A model generated the notes under the pieces. That model ran no database searches, was not told the DNA's origin, and saw nothing but the letters and a program-made list of their open reading frames with translations. A DNA stretch of 64,000 nt from Pleodorina starrii (lineage: Eukaryota; Chlorophyta; Chlorophyceae; Chlamydomonadales; Volvocaceae). A program made the translations under genes and the position numbers. The stretch lies in the NCBI GenBank assembly GCA_030267565.1, contig BRXU01000024.1, forward strand, positions 257,001-321,000. Direction: 5' to 3'. Positions 12,514 through 24,433 of this stretch are shown one piece after another. Positions within the stretch are counted from its first letter, which is position 1; each line of letters starts with the position of its first letter.

Positions 12514-13750
12514 TCATGTCCATGTTCCGTGTCCATGTTCCACCCGAATCCGGGGATCCTGAGCCGGTTAAGGTGCGATGTGCCTGGTACAGGCGAAGAA
12601 AAATGCAAAGCACGGCCTCACCGCGAACAAAACCACCTGACCCAACAAGATGCATACCAGGTCAAAGGCAGAGCTCGTCCACCGCTAGCGGCTCCTACTC
12701 GGCAACCAACCAGGACTAATCTCTCCCCTGCAAGCGCCAGCTAGCCCAAGCGGGCACGCAAGGGCCCTTCCCGCGGGGTCGACAGCCGTAGCTGCGCAGA
12801 GGAGCAACCAAACCAAACCGCAGCTGTCCCGGTGGGACGAAATGCTAATATCCCGTTCGTACAAAAACGACCATTATAACGGACAACAAAGTAGCGAAGC
12901 GTGCATGGCACTCATATGGCGTGAGAAGGCGTCGAGGAGTTGTAAAGTCGTATATAGCGTCTGGGGTGTGTCGGCCTGGTTGAGGTGCTGGCTGGCGAGA
13001 CTTCCTTCGGACACATGGCGCGGCGGTTTACCAAGATCGAGGCCAGTAGGTTTTATAACGATAAGGAAACCGCACACGACATCACACAGGTCGGGTTTTC
13101 GGGTAAAACAGGCCTGCTGGGTCAACGCGCACCCTGTCTATTGTTACGGTGCACTCCAGCCTGGTTGCCCCAACTGGTAATGTCGCACGGTAACCATGCA
13201 ACACACATGCGCTCACACATACACAGAAGCTCCATTGGCCTTAGGAATACAATCGCCCCCCAAGAAAGAGCCTTTGAAGTTGCATTTGGGTAATTTGTGG
13301 CTGGCTCGGGGACTTGGCGCTTGGAGGAACGGACGACTATGACGGGCCCGCAGCTTCTTAGTGTCCTAACCACCACCCAACACGTACTGTACTTGCACGA
13401 CCTCCCGCAACCACATTCACCCAGACCACTATAATAGTCATGCTACCTGACGGTGTCCCTGAGGTGACCCTGCTCTTGCCCATTGGTGTGAAAGGCGTTC
13501 TGAATGCCGCGTGTGGCTGCCAGCTTACGGGCTTGTACGGCAGGATCTCAGGCTCTAGCTTTCCGCCTGCCCCAAACCTGCAGTAAACTAACCAGTTTGC
13601 CTTTGAAAAGGAAATTGCATTTGTGCAACGGCTTCACGTGTCAACAAACTCACTCCACAACACGATGGCAGCGTCAACGTTTTCGCCGATGATAGATATT
13701 TGTCGCTCTTAATAGTTTACTGATGGAATCATAATACCTGCACGATCCTG
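12514..13750. other. Intergenic before the MBB1-like gene
   Basis: No exon with splice borders and consistent phase was found. Open frames on both strands are short and unlike known families. The 3' part presumably holds the MBB1-like promoter and 5' UTR, but no element could be assigned. Confidence 0.45.
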
Positions 13751-16700
13751 ATGCTAGCACCGTTCTCTGTGCTGTGGCGTGGCGTCACCACGCGAGGTCC
13801 TGCTGAACAAGCTTGCAGCTCTACTGGCTGCTCTGCAAGGATTCCAGAGGCTCGGATTAGAAGATCTTCTTGTCGACAGCAGACATCAGCCCTGCGGGCG
13901 TATGAGCCGGCAGCATTGCTGCAGCTTGCTCCCAAGACGCGCCAGAGAATCAGCGCAGGAGGCGCCGAAAATGCCAGCGCTGCTAGTGTCGACCCTGATT
14001 CGGGTGCATCCGGCAGGAGTGGCGGGCAATTATTGAGTCGCGACGATGCGGGACGACAAGTCGCTGCAGGACCGGGAGTCCTAAAGATAAACATCGATCT
14101 GATGCTGGTAGGTGTCGGCACAGAGTCCATCGTTTATTTTCGTAAGGGTAGCGCGGCTAACCGTTGCAAGGAGTGCCGCTCTTTTTACAGTGGCGGAGCC
14201 GCACCTCCCGCATTCGCGCGCGACTTACACTGGACGCTGCCGAGCGGAAAGCGCTGTATAAGGCAGCAGAAGACGGGTTAAGGTGAACAGCAACTACAGC
14301 TGTACGCTTTGCCTGCAGTCGCGTCGTAGAAAAAGCGGCACGCGACGGGGACGTTGTCGCTTGCAGGCGGTGTCTCGCTCTGGACCCATCGGACCCTCGG
14401 GCATACGTGGTGCTGGGCAAGGCGCTTCTTCAGCAAAAGCGGTTTGAGGAGGCCCGTGCATTGTACCAGGACGGGTGCGCCAACACAGGTGCGGTCAGAA
14501 GGGGACGGCGATGTGCAATGAGGGAAGCAATACTGGCGGCGACTTCTGGGTACATCAAGATGCACCTTGACAGTTCTATGGTGCTGTGTCGTACGGAGAA
14601 TGTATTGCGAGAAATTAGGCCCCATCTCCTGGGCCCACTAAGAACACAGTGGGCTACTGCTCATGTGTCACGGAGGCGCTCCTGGGTCGAGTGGCAGGTT
14701 CCATCTCGACTGTTGGGTTCGGAGTTGGGACCCTGCAGTGCCTTTTGCGCCACTGGCATGTTGTGCCCGCCGCATCGTCAGGCAGTTCCTAGTCTTCAGC
14801 CAGCCCACGTCGCAAGGAGGCCAGGAGGCGCACAGGATGAGTGGCTTGGGCAGAGGCACATGGCAGGCAACTGTGATTGCTGTATCACAATGCACCTTGA
14901 CACATGCACATTCCCGTGACCTGCCTACGGAAAGGTCCAGTCCTCAACAGCGGCACGCTTTTCGCCTCGTAACTCAAGCCTCACACCGGTCCACTGGCCT
15001 CAGCAGCCTGGCCAGCTGGTGCACGTGGGCAATGGCTGTCCGCTGCTGCGTGACGGGACCCTGGCACCGGGCTCTTGCCTTGCAGCCGTCGAGCCCGCCC
15101 CTGACCGACGCGATTGCTGTAGGAAACACCAACCCGTACATCTGGTCTGCGTGGGGCTGGTTGGAAGCGCTGACGGGCAACGCGGACCGGGCCCGCAAGC
15201 TGTATGACGCTGCCGTTGTGGTGGACGGCACACACGCCTGCGCCTGGCACAAGTGGGGGATGCTGGAGAAGAACCAGGGCAACTACACACGGGCCAGGGA
15301 CCTGTGGATGCAGGTGGGGCTAAGGGCCAGAGGCGGCGGGCTTTTGAGGAAGCCAAACGTCGCACAAACGTCGCACGTCCGGAAAGCTAGGGGGAGGGTC
15401 GCCGCGGACGGGGCGCCGAGTTCAAATGGCAATTAGCTAAGAGCCTGTGAATACCGTGTGCTGGTTGTGAGGGTCGTCCTTCTGCAAGGGTCTCGGCGTG
15501 CCATTTCGCCAGGGACTGATTGGGCTCGCGCCGCTGTGTCGCGCCACCTTCTGCACATAGAGCGCCCAAATCTCAGCGGTCGTTGCTTAAATGTGTTTCT
15601 TGTAGATGACAGCTAATGGGGTAGGAGGAAGATGCAAGGCGGCGTGTCTACGGGCATGAAATTGATCGGGCCGCACGCGTGCCGGCCACCCTTACTGTTC
15701 AAGCGCCACGTGCCACCCACGACCTGCCCTGCCTCCCCAATGCGGCGGCGCGGGTGATGGTGGCGGGCATTCACGGGGCAACAAGCCAAGGAGCGCGTCT
15801 CCGGCTACATTCCCGCCGTGTGTGAACCTTGACGTTGACGGGTGTACTGTCCTTGCATGTTCTGCCTGCGTTTCCAGGGCATCCAGCGGTGCCGGCGGAA
15901 ACCTCAGTCCCAGAACGCCTACCTGTACAACGCGCTAGGCTGCATGGCGGCGCAGCTGGGGCGGGTGGGCGAGGCGCGCGCCTGGTTCGAGGAGGGTACC
16001 CGCACGGCGGAGGGGGCGGCGAGCGTGGCGCTGTGGCAGGTGCGGGTGCGGATGGGCGCGACTTCGTGTCCCTCTCGGCACGGGACGCGGCTCGGGTGCC
16101 CTCAGGGCGCTACTCGGTGGCTGCTCGGTGGTGACTTTGCAGCCTCTGGGACTGCCGGGTGCTGGGCTTAGTTGGGTAAGTGGCTAGGCGGTGGGGCCTT
16201 GCACATAGTTCTTTGCCTCGCCTGCTTTCCATGGTGCTATTGCAGCCGCTCCTTTACCTGTGACCGCGGCCGCGTGCCTCGCATCGCCCACTGCCCTGCA
16301 GGCCTGGGCGGTGCTGGAGGCCAAGCAGGGCGATCCCACAGCTGTGCGTTACCTCTTCCGGAAGGCGTTGGGGGCGAACCCGCGGTCACGGTGAGGCCCA
16401 GAGAGAAAGAATAAAAGACATACCGGGCCGCAAGGTGTCCTGGTCTGAAGCTGTATACGTGAATCCACATCTCGAGCGTCTTCTCACCACACCCAATCTC
16501 CTTCCGCCATCGGAAAGCAACTGGGAAGCAGCAAATCCTCCCGGACTGCACGAACGCAGAGCGTGTTAAGCAATCATGCTTACATGACATGTCTGAGAGA
16601 TATGTAAAATGTTGTGCGAGTGTGGCTTGTGTCCACGCTGCCTGCATGTGGTGCCAGCACACCGATACCGGCACGGCTTGCAGTCCTCGGCAACCATCCT

Positions 16701-19700
16701 CGCGCTCGCCTCCCCACATTTGCAGCTACGTGCACTTGGCGTGGGCGCTGTGGGAGAAGAAGCAGGGCAACCCGCAGCAGTGCTTGGCGCTGCTGCAGCG
16801 GGGCAGCCAGCTAAACCCCACGGACCCTGCTCTGTATCAGGTAGGCGCACGGCCTGGGAGACAGCTGCCTTCCTCCCCGGCCGCGCTTCAGTGCATAGTG
16901 TTGGTGGTACGGGTCATTTGCTTTGTTGGTTGGCCCATGGCGACCGCCACGTGGGACGAATAAGCCCAGGGAAGCTTCGCCTGCCGCCGCTGGCATTGGC
17001 CTTGCGTTGCGTTGGCTTACAGAGCGCGCGCCGTAACACGTCGGCAACTTTTCTCCTGCGGGGAGCGGCGGGCGGCGGGCCTACGCTTACCTAGATGTAG
17101 CCTTCATTCATCACTTGCAACCCTGTCGCTACGACATATTTGCTTTTGCAGGCCTGGGCCCTGGTGGAGAAGCACGCGGGCCGGGTCCAGCGGGCGCGGG
17201 AGCTCTTTGACCAGGGCCTAAAGGTCAGTCGGCGAAGGTGCGCGGCTTCCGGGCCTGGCGCGTTTCGCCTGGGCCTGGAGCCCCCCCTGCGCTGAGCTCG
17301 AGACTGAGCGGCGGCACCGGCCTAGGAAGTAGGAACTATGTCATACGGATTGCCCGTCCTCAGGCTGAAACCCTGCAGGGTTGGGGCCGTTATACCCTCA
17401 AACGGCGTGATTTCGCCGGCGGCGGCCTTTGTCACCGCGCCTCAAAATTCAATTCGTTCAGACTTGTGAACACGCCACATATCGCTATCCATTATTCCTT
17501 GATCCCGGCACCCTACTCACGAACAGGCGGATCCGAACTACCTGCACCTGTGGCAAGCGTATGGGGTCATGGAGGCCGAGCAGGTAAGTGCGGCGAGGGG
17601 CGCAGCCCTGACAAGTTTGCTAGCGCTTGCCAGTGCGTGTGGTCTGTGGCTCCAGTTTCTGGCGCACGTGAATGCAGGTCCGTGTTTTACCGTATAGTAA
17701 TTACGCGGCTGCCGACGACGGCAGCAAAGCAGGAGGGGGGCCCGTAGCCGGGGGGTTGTAGGGGAGTGGGCAGTGACTGAGGGGGCGAAGGTTGTAGGGG
17801 GCCGGGTAGCGGGTGCAGACGGGCAGCGGGGGAGAAGGCGGGTAGGGGGGCAAGTGGGCAGGGGGGGTTGGGGGAAGGGGTTAACAGGGGAGCGGGGTTG
17901 TGCGGAATGGCCAGGAAGGGAGCGCACATAAAAGCCGGTTTCGTTTTGGGATAGATATTGGATCAGTCCATAGGTAGGATAAGGGTACAAACTGCCTTTT
18001 GCTGGATGTTTTCGACGATATTAGATGTGTAGGCCATGTCGTATGTACGGCGACATACGGCAGGATTGGTGGTTGAGTACGACGGCCCTCCGGAAAAGAC
18101 CATGGGGTTCATTGTTGTACCCCTTCCCTGTGTATCTCACCGTTTAATGCTCTGAGTTCCTCTCAAACCGCCCTCCCGTCCCGTGCGCCCGGTTCCATCG
18201 ACCCTCAAATCGTTGTCCCTCGCGTCGGACTGTTCTTCTTTCCTCCCACGCCCCCCTCATCCGCGCCCTTGGCTGGCGCCGCAGGGCAACCTGGACCGCG
18301 CTCGGCAGCTGTTCCAGGAGGGCGTGTGGGCGGACCCGCGTAGCAGCAGTACTGTGTACGTGTTCCACGCCTGGGGCTCCCTGGAGTGGCGCGCGGGGAA
18401 TATCCAGACGGCGCGGGAGCTCTTCAAGGCAGCCGTCCGGGTGTGTGTGAGCGCCCTCTGCGGACGCAAGTCCCACGGGTCATGAATGAGAGGCCTTGGG
18501 TGGTCTCGCCTGGACCGTTGCTCTTCCTTCTGTTGATCTGCTCCCACCCATCCGTCCACACTCTCGCTCTGCCTCACCACCTTGCTTTACGTTGACACTG
18601 GCGCTGCTGTGGGGCGATGAAGAAGTCCTTCAATGTGTCCCGGATAGGTGAAAACGCAAAAACCTGGATCCATGACGGGGGTCACGCCCTGTCTGCCTGC
18701 CTGCGTCCCACTGCAGGTTGACCCCAAGAACGAGACTACATGGGCCTCCTGGATCGCCATGGAGAGCGAGCTGGGCTTTGTGGAGCGGGCAGACGAGCTG
18801 CGCATCCGGAGAGCGGAGCAGCTGTGGGAGTTTGTAGTGCCGTCGGGGTTCACCACGCGGCCGGCGCCAGGCCTCCTGGACACACTGTCGCGGTTCTTCT
18901 CCTTGCGAGGCTTTGCTGGCCAGGGGCAACAGCAGCAGCAGGACAGGACAACTGGCAGCTCCGCCCCCTCTGTCTTGTCCGGCAGCGGCGTCGGCGGCGG
19001 CGTTGACGCGGTGGCGGCGCCCGGCCCGCTTTCTGCGCTGCTGGCTGGCGACGCGCTCCGGGTTGAGGCGGGCGAGCCGCTGCGAGTGGACGAGGTGGAG
19101 AGGATCCTGGAGGTGCGCGCGTGCCCGCGTGTTTTTGAAGTCGCGGCGTGAAGCTTGTCGAGAAGACGAACCCCACGCAACAGAGAGTTGCGATTTGGCA
19201 AACAAGGGTAAAAGCAAGCCAGGGAAGTGGAATGTTGCAACTCCAGTATGTATATAGCATATACGGTATATGCATATGCTGCATGGACATGCTGGATCAA
19301 GTTATATCTCAGCAGTTAGCTGCTAAATAAGGATGGGCCATCGTCCTTCGCCGCGCGGAGCACACCACAATTATGTGCGCGCAAATGACGACCGTGACCC
19401 ACCTGCAAACACAAAGCGTGCACGTGAGCAAAGGGGGGGGGTTAAGGGCAGCTTTTTTAACCCACCCACCCGCTGTACGTTACGGCATGCCGCCAAACTT
19501 TCCAGCCTTTCCCTGTGTTACCATGAATGTGCGTTTGGGCCCTTCCATGAAGTTTAGTAGCGAAGATCCTTGTGGTAACGTGCACGTTTCCATGTAAAGT
19601 GGCAGTCCAGTACGGAGCCCAGTGCACATTGGGCTGTTTTGGGGAGGTTGAAGACATTACGGGCTCCAGGGGCTCGATTGTTTTTGTCCGAAACACAGTG

Positions 19701-20520
19701 AAGGGGCAGCAAGGCGGGCCATGATGCAGCGAATTGGTTGCGATCACCATGGCAGTGTCGAATGACAAAACGCAGCGCTGTGGTAATAGGATGCCCCGTA
19801 TCATGCTTAACCGTGCCGCCAGGGCACTGCACTCCGGTTAAAAGGAGAAGGGGAAACGTAAGGATGTATGTTTAGGCCGACCTAAGCGGCCAGCGGCGTA
19901 AATCGTAAATCGTCTGATGAATTCCCGACTCGTGACGACACTAGCCATCAAAACGCTCCTAAAGAGAAGCTACCGAAACGAAAATGCCGCCAAGGTGCGT
20001 GCTTCCAGCAGTCCCTAACAAGGCGTTTCGATATTATGCCTGGGTGGGGCATTGCTCCCGCAACGGAAGGGTATACCCGACAGGGTAACAGCCATAGTGT
20101 GTCATGATCAACTTCGGATATGCTTTCACGAGGTGCTAAGCTCATGCCCCCACGGTCCGGCTGCCATTCCTTCTGCAGACTGGGGACCTATCGTCGCTGC
20201 CGGACTTCGTGTCCCCAGATGACGATCTCGAGGCTTCTCTGCGGGCGCCGGGACAACCTTGGCGGCGATCGGCGGGGCCCACAGCAGGACTCGCAGCCAG
20301 CGGCGGTTTGGGTGCTGATGTGGATGCAGTTACGGGCGCCAGTGAGATGGCAACCGCAGCGGGACCGGGAACAACGGCCAGGGAGTCCCCAGTGTTGGCG
20401 TCGGAGCTTCAGGGCGCCAGCCCCGCCGACAGTCCCTCGGCCAACGCCAGCTTAGCACCTCGGCCCGTGGCAATACGGCGGCGTGGGCGAGAGTTCCCCG
20501 TGAGCACTGGCGCGGCCTGA
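13751..20520 (+). CDS. MBB1: MBB1/HCF107-like HAT/TPR chloroplast RNA-stability protein, 12 exons
   Basis: Predicted nucleus-encoded chloroplast factor of about 732 aa. In Chlamydomonas, Mbb1 binds and protects the psbB mRNA 5' end; Arabidopsis HCF107 is the counterpart. Exons: 13751-14107, 14191-14282, 14319-14488, 15123-15313, 15878-16039, 16302-16390, 16726-16840, 17152-17223, 17527-17583, 18285-18440, 18717-19112, 20179-20520; all phases match. The first 119 residues are rich in Arg, Ser and Ala, as expected of a transit peptide. From about residue 150, half-a-TPR (HAT) repeats run in series with W-x-x-W/G, A-R-x-L-(Y/F) and DP signatures, such as ARKLYDAAVVVD, ARELFDQGLKADPNY and ARQLFQEG. 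The conserved block WEFVVPSGFTTRPAPGLLD follows, then a low-complexity tail. The last intron (about 1.07 kb) is unusually long for this gene. Confidence 0.9.
17727..17915. repeat. G-rich simple tract in an MBB1 intron
   Basis: The plus strand is a G-dominated imperfect tract of GGGG runs separated by short A/T/C spacers. It includes the string GGGGGCCGGGTAG, also found in the kinase intron near 6650. It starts about 145 bp after the 17583 donor. Confidence 0.5.
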
Positions 20521-20939
20521 CGGCAGCTGCGGTTGTGATCGGCATGATCAGCACTATCGAGGCTCTCCCTGACATGCGCCCCGAACTAAAATAGGGCAAC
20601 AGAAGGGGCGGCAGCCAGCCAGCTTTGCGCAGCAGTGAAGTAATCAGCAACGGTGTGAGCACGCAATATTCCCGACGGCGGAGTAAAGCCGGGGAGCAGG
20701 GTTTCAAGCATAAGCGCGCACCGTGAGCCCGTATAGGGTTGCAGCCGTTGCAGGGAGGCGTGCTATGTTTATGTATGACTATAAGCGGAGGGTCGGGATG
20801 CACATGCTGTGTTACCGCTGGGGCGGTCTGCTCCGCTTCACCCAGGAGGTCCCAAGCGCTATGGGGACACACGTAGAGACGTCTGATGCCCGAGGAGCTG
20901 TTCATCTTCGTGTCGTTAAGCGATAGTATTGTCTATTTA

Positions 20940-20944
20940 TGTAA
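20940..20944 (+). terminator. Candidate TGTAA poly(A) signal for the MBB1-like gene
   Basis: TGTAA, the typical chlorophyte polyadenylation pentamer, lies about 420 nt past the stop. It is the first exact copy I noticed downstream; position alone supports it. Confidence 0.45.
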
Positions 20945-20970
20945 GTCAATCTCATGGCCAAGAGGGTAGT

Positions 20971-21470
20971 ATGCAAGGATTACAAGGGGAACCGAAGTCC
21001 AGATCGGTTGCTAGCCGTACATGCTAGACGGACTGTTCATCCTACCCCAGGGGCACCTACGGAGGGGTGCCGAAAGCAAAGCCTCCAAGGCCCACCAGCA
21101 CCAAGCCCGCACGACACGCAAAGTGAAAAAGCAGGACACAGAACCCCAGAAAAATAGGGCAGCACAAAGAGGGCCACTGGCCGCAATCAGCTCAAGAAGA
21201 ACGAAACCAGACAAACAAGAGAGGGGCCACCAGGTCCCTCGGCACCGAGCCCGCAGCGCCACCAGGCCGACCAAAACACGAGCCAACCCCGGGACAAGGG
21301 GGCCCTCCGCGACGAAGACAAGCACACACACGGCAAGCAAGGGCGAAAACAATCACAGGGCAGTACACAGGCGCCCACGGAACACTTCCGCCGAAACCGT
21401 CAGGGGGAGCCGGGAGGGGAGACAGAGTCCGGAGGGCCGACAAACACAACACGGCCCTGCTTGAGTGCTT
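20971..21470 (+). repeat. AC-rich strand-asymmetric dispersed repeat, copy 1
   Basis: The head (20971-21115) aligns with 33439-33585. Both contain CTGTTCATCCTACCCCAGGG followed by CCCACCAGCACCAAGCCCGC. The body to about 21470 is strongly A/C-biased on the plus strand with degenerate internal repetition. Near the head are two small hairpins that both copies can form. There is no protein signature. It could be a non-autonomous retroelement or a transcribed satellite. Confidence 0.7.
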
Positions 21471-21920
21471 GTACACCTGGCGGTGCCACATTCTTGTGTG
21501 CTCACCCGTCGGACCTAGTCGTAACTGCACATCAGGTTTTCTACCGACCAAGGGTCACAGCTAGAAGACGCGCATCCAGATGAGTTTGGTAACGGCAAAT
21601 GTGATGATCAGTTCAGCTTACGCTTAATGGCGCCATCTCAATGAGACCAAACTGTTAGACGTGCTTTATGATAAAACACCAAGGACAATGGCGAGGTGGC
21701 GGAGAAAGGAAATGGTTGGGACACGTCCTGCATTTCTGTACGGCCATATGTGCTGTAGCACCGATAGACGTAAGAAATACATGTGTGACTCACTTGAACT
21801 TCAATGACCTTTAGAAACGCAACCGAACAGAAGGACGCCTGAAGGCACGGCCTATCTCTGACCTTTGAACAGAACGTGTACTCGGGCACTTTTTTTACTG
21901 CTGCTCGACTGCAACGGAAA

Positions 21921-22298
21921 ATGGACGTTGGGGAAGTTGTCTACAAGCCTCTGAAGGAATTCGCGAAGGGCAGCGCGCGCCTGGTGAAGCGCTGCACCAA
22001 GCCGGATCGGAAAGGTCAGACCGTGCTGCTGCATCGCGCAATGTCAATGAGCCCTAATGATTTGCTAAACGAAGTTTGTGGACTCTGCAGAGTTCATGAA
22101 GGTTTGCTCACGGACTGCTGTTGGCTTCATCGTCATGGGGTTCATTGGCTTCTTTGTGAAGCTCCTCTTCATCGTAAGCTCGCAGCGCTACGCAGAGTCC
22201 GCCTTGTCCCGTGATTCATTGCTGACCACCTGGCTGCTCCTTGTGTCTTTCCCCTGTGTGGCCCACAGCCTATTAACCAAGTGATTATGTCTTCCTAG
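21921..22298 (+). CDS. SEC61G: Sec61 gamma subunit (ER translocon), 3 exons
   Basis: Small tail-anchored subunit of the Sec61 translocon (SecE homologue), which clamps the Sec61-alpha channel in the ER membrane for co-translational protein import. Exons are 21921-22014, 22091-22173 and 22269-22298, with GT-AG borders and matching phases (1, 0). The product is exactly 68 aa, the usual length. It begins [16 protein letters not shown], followed by the signature [14 protein letters not shown]. One membrane helix carries [16 protein letters not shown], then PINQVIM and a short lumenal end. The start is the first ATG before the conserved amphipathic helix. The coding parts are so short that no single reading frame reveals the gene. 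It stands alone between repeat-rich flanks. Confidence 0.95.
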
Positions 22299-22748
22299 AC
22301 TACAGAGCGTCAACCGAGGATGATGACGTCCGCGGTTGTAGATTGTTAGTGGGTATGAAGGAGGGGTGCGGCCCGGTGCCAGAAAGGGGCGTCGGTCCCT
22401 TAGCCACTGTTGGGTATGTGGCTTGCGAAACCTGCAACTTGCCCGCTGGTTTGGGCTCTGGGTGGGTATGATGCGTTGGAGCGCTTGGACACGGTGTCAT
22501 ATATAGAACCGGACGGATCCTGGTGACACCAGTTAAGTCTAGATAGCAAGGTGGCACCATTTTGCGCCACGTGCAACGTCGTTGGTGGCATGGCGTGAAC
22601 CATGCCACGGCCGTGGCTCTGAATGAACCCGGTGACGAGAGGGCACAGGGACAACAGATCTGGAGGGATTGGCTTTCCTGCTCTACTGTAGATTAGTTTG
22701 CATATTTTGCGAGTGCAGATAGAGTGCTGGATGAGCGCGTACATAACC

Positions 22749-22753
22749 TGTAA
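22749..22753 (+). terminator. Candidate TGTAA poly(A) signal for SEC61G
   Basis: An exact TGTAA about 450 nt after the stop codon, in the same orientation, with no competing gene between. Assigned on position and motif only. Confidence 0.4.
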
Positions 22754-22890
22754 AAACCACTGACATGTGTGTCCCATATCATGTGAGCTACCTGGACGTG
22801 TGTGCATGGTGCTTGGTTTTAGCATGTAGATGGCAATGAGGCTGGCAGATTGCACTTGCTGAAGGCCTAAACGAGATCCGAAGTACAAGT

Positions 22891-23300
22891 CGTACGGCAA
22901 CGGTGTTCAGGCCCGTTCTGCCTTGCTCAGGCCTCAAACCTAGGCTGGAGGGTTCTGGAGTTGATTGGCCGTTTAGATTGGCGAAAATGACCCCATCGGG
23001 TCTGAGCACGGTCCCAATCAGTTGTCGTACGGCAACCGAGCTTAGCACAGTTAAAGCTTGCTCAGGCCTCCAACCATGGCCGTCAGATACAAGTTGGAAG
23101 GCTGAAGGGTTTAAGAGACGATTGACCAGTAAGGCCGAACGGAACTGAGCACGGTTGCCGTACAATTAGTACCTGGCACCTTGCTGACCCTGTGGAGGCT
23201 CCTTTCCTCAATCTTAACAGGACAATGGTCGCGTCACCCTTCAGCCTTCCAATCCTTGTCTGACGGCCACGGTTGGAGGCCTGAGCAAGGCCGAACAGGC
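22891..23300. repeat. Composite repeat: two direct units and one inverted unit
   Basis: Two direct units of about 135 bp start with CGTACGGCAAC at 22891 and 23026. A third, inverted unit follows: 23057-23110 pairs with 23236-23289 as a near-perfect inverted repeat of about 54 bp. Both arms contain CTCAGGCCTCCAACC or its complement, with about 125 bp between them. A weaker partial arm is at 22912-22940. The arms could extrude a long hairpin. There is no coding signature. It resembles a foldback/MITE cluster or a decayed satellite. Confidence 0.75.
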
Positions 23301-24185
23301 TCCTTGCATAACCTTGCTGTGCAATTCACTCTTGACGATTATGCGCAGCTTTGTCCCTGCAACCGTTAAGGGTGCTTCAAGTATGCAGTTCTTAGTACGG
23401 TACCGGTACTACCTGCTATAACCGTATCTTTACTGCGTCATATGCCGGCGCTAGGAGGCGCCATTGCACAAAACTTTCCGTCGTGCACCATTTGACTGCA
23501 TCACTAGATTTCTTTGACGTCATTTATCACGCATCCACTGGATCAAGTGCAAATACGTGCTGTCGTACAGCGAAGGCGCACGCCCTCACAGCGCCTGGTC
23601 CGCCCGCCAAGGCATATCTGCCCTCTAGCGTCACTGCCCGGCCCTGCCCGGCCGGCATTTTGTATGCCCTCGGCGCTCCGAACGCCTCGGCAGCTGCAAT
23701 CGCCTGTCACGCTATCTCGTGTGACTGCCACGGAGCGTGGCAAGTACTACTAACTGTCAAGTTTCCGTTGGAAGCCGTTGTTCCTCGGCCCTTCGGGTCA
23801 GGTTCAGTAACCGTTTTAGTGCGGCGATTGAGTCGTCGTCACTTGTCATTATGACATTTGTTGGTTGCATATGTTTGGAGCCCTTGCCAAGTTTGGTTTC
23901 AGACGGTGCGGGCTCCCCTGGAGTTAACCTAACTGAATCGCTTGGGCTGGTGATAAAACCCGGCGATTGTGCGAGACAAGTTATCTGTGTCTCGCACTTT
24001 GAGGTAATAAAGACTCTAAGTAGCAAATATTCGCAGATCCGCGATAGGCAGACCGCGTGACGCAGTCCCTACTTTATTTGTAAGTCAGTTTCAGTGATCC
24101 GTTCTCCGAGGAGAACTCCCGTGCCCAGGTCGCCCCAGGAGGGAGCAGCTTAGCTCGCCTCCCGAAGGCGCGTGCTTTCCGTTGA
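23301..24185. other. Repeat-flanked intergenic, no gene seen
   Basis: Open frames on both strands lack recognisable domains and consistent exon borders. The segment lies between the composite repeat and a LINE fragment and is probably decayed element sequence. Confidence 0.4.
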
Positions 24186-24433
24186 CCACATCAGCTGGTC
24201 AGCAGAACTTTAGCTGGCGTGACACGCCGCTGCCGCCGGGTCGGGCGCCTGGCCCCGGTGGCATCCCGACGCAGCTCTACTGGCGCTTACATGGCGTTTT
24301 TTTGGGTGTCTTTAGGGCTGCCCTCCTTGCGACAATCTCTACGCCTGGGCCTGGGCCCGGCAGGCCTGAGGGGTTAGGGATGTGTCTTCGGCAGGCTTCG
24401 GCCTGCCCCCTCCGTTGGGGCTCCGTGCCGTGA
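24186..24433 (+). mobile_element. Fragment of a non-LTR (L1-like) reverse transcriptase
   Basis: A plus-strand frame at 24242-24340 reads GRAPGPGGIPTQLYWRL, matching the N-terminal RT block of L1-type LINEs (consensus K-x-PGPDGIP-x-E-x-Y). The usual Asp is Gly here. The following RT blocks were not found before a stop at 24433, so only a short decayed fragment remains. Confidence 0.55.
24390..24407. other. Perfect 7-bp stem with TTCG tetraloop
   Basis: GGCAGGC-TTCG-GCCTGCC: a 7-bp perfect stem closed by a UUCG-class loop on either strand, within the LINE fragment. It may be chance or a structural part of an element; no T-tract follows. Confidence 0.5.

Noticed and set aside
19911..19985. CTGATGA followed by GAAAC, suggesting a hammerhead ribozyme
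   Set aside because: The intervening stem II would be implausibly long and stems I/III do not pair; probably chance.
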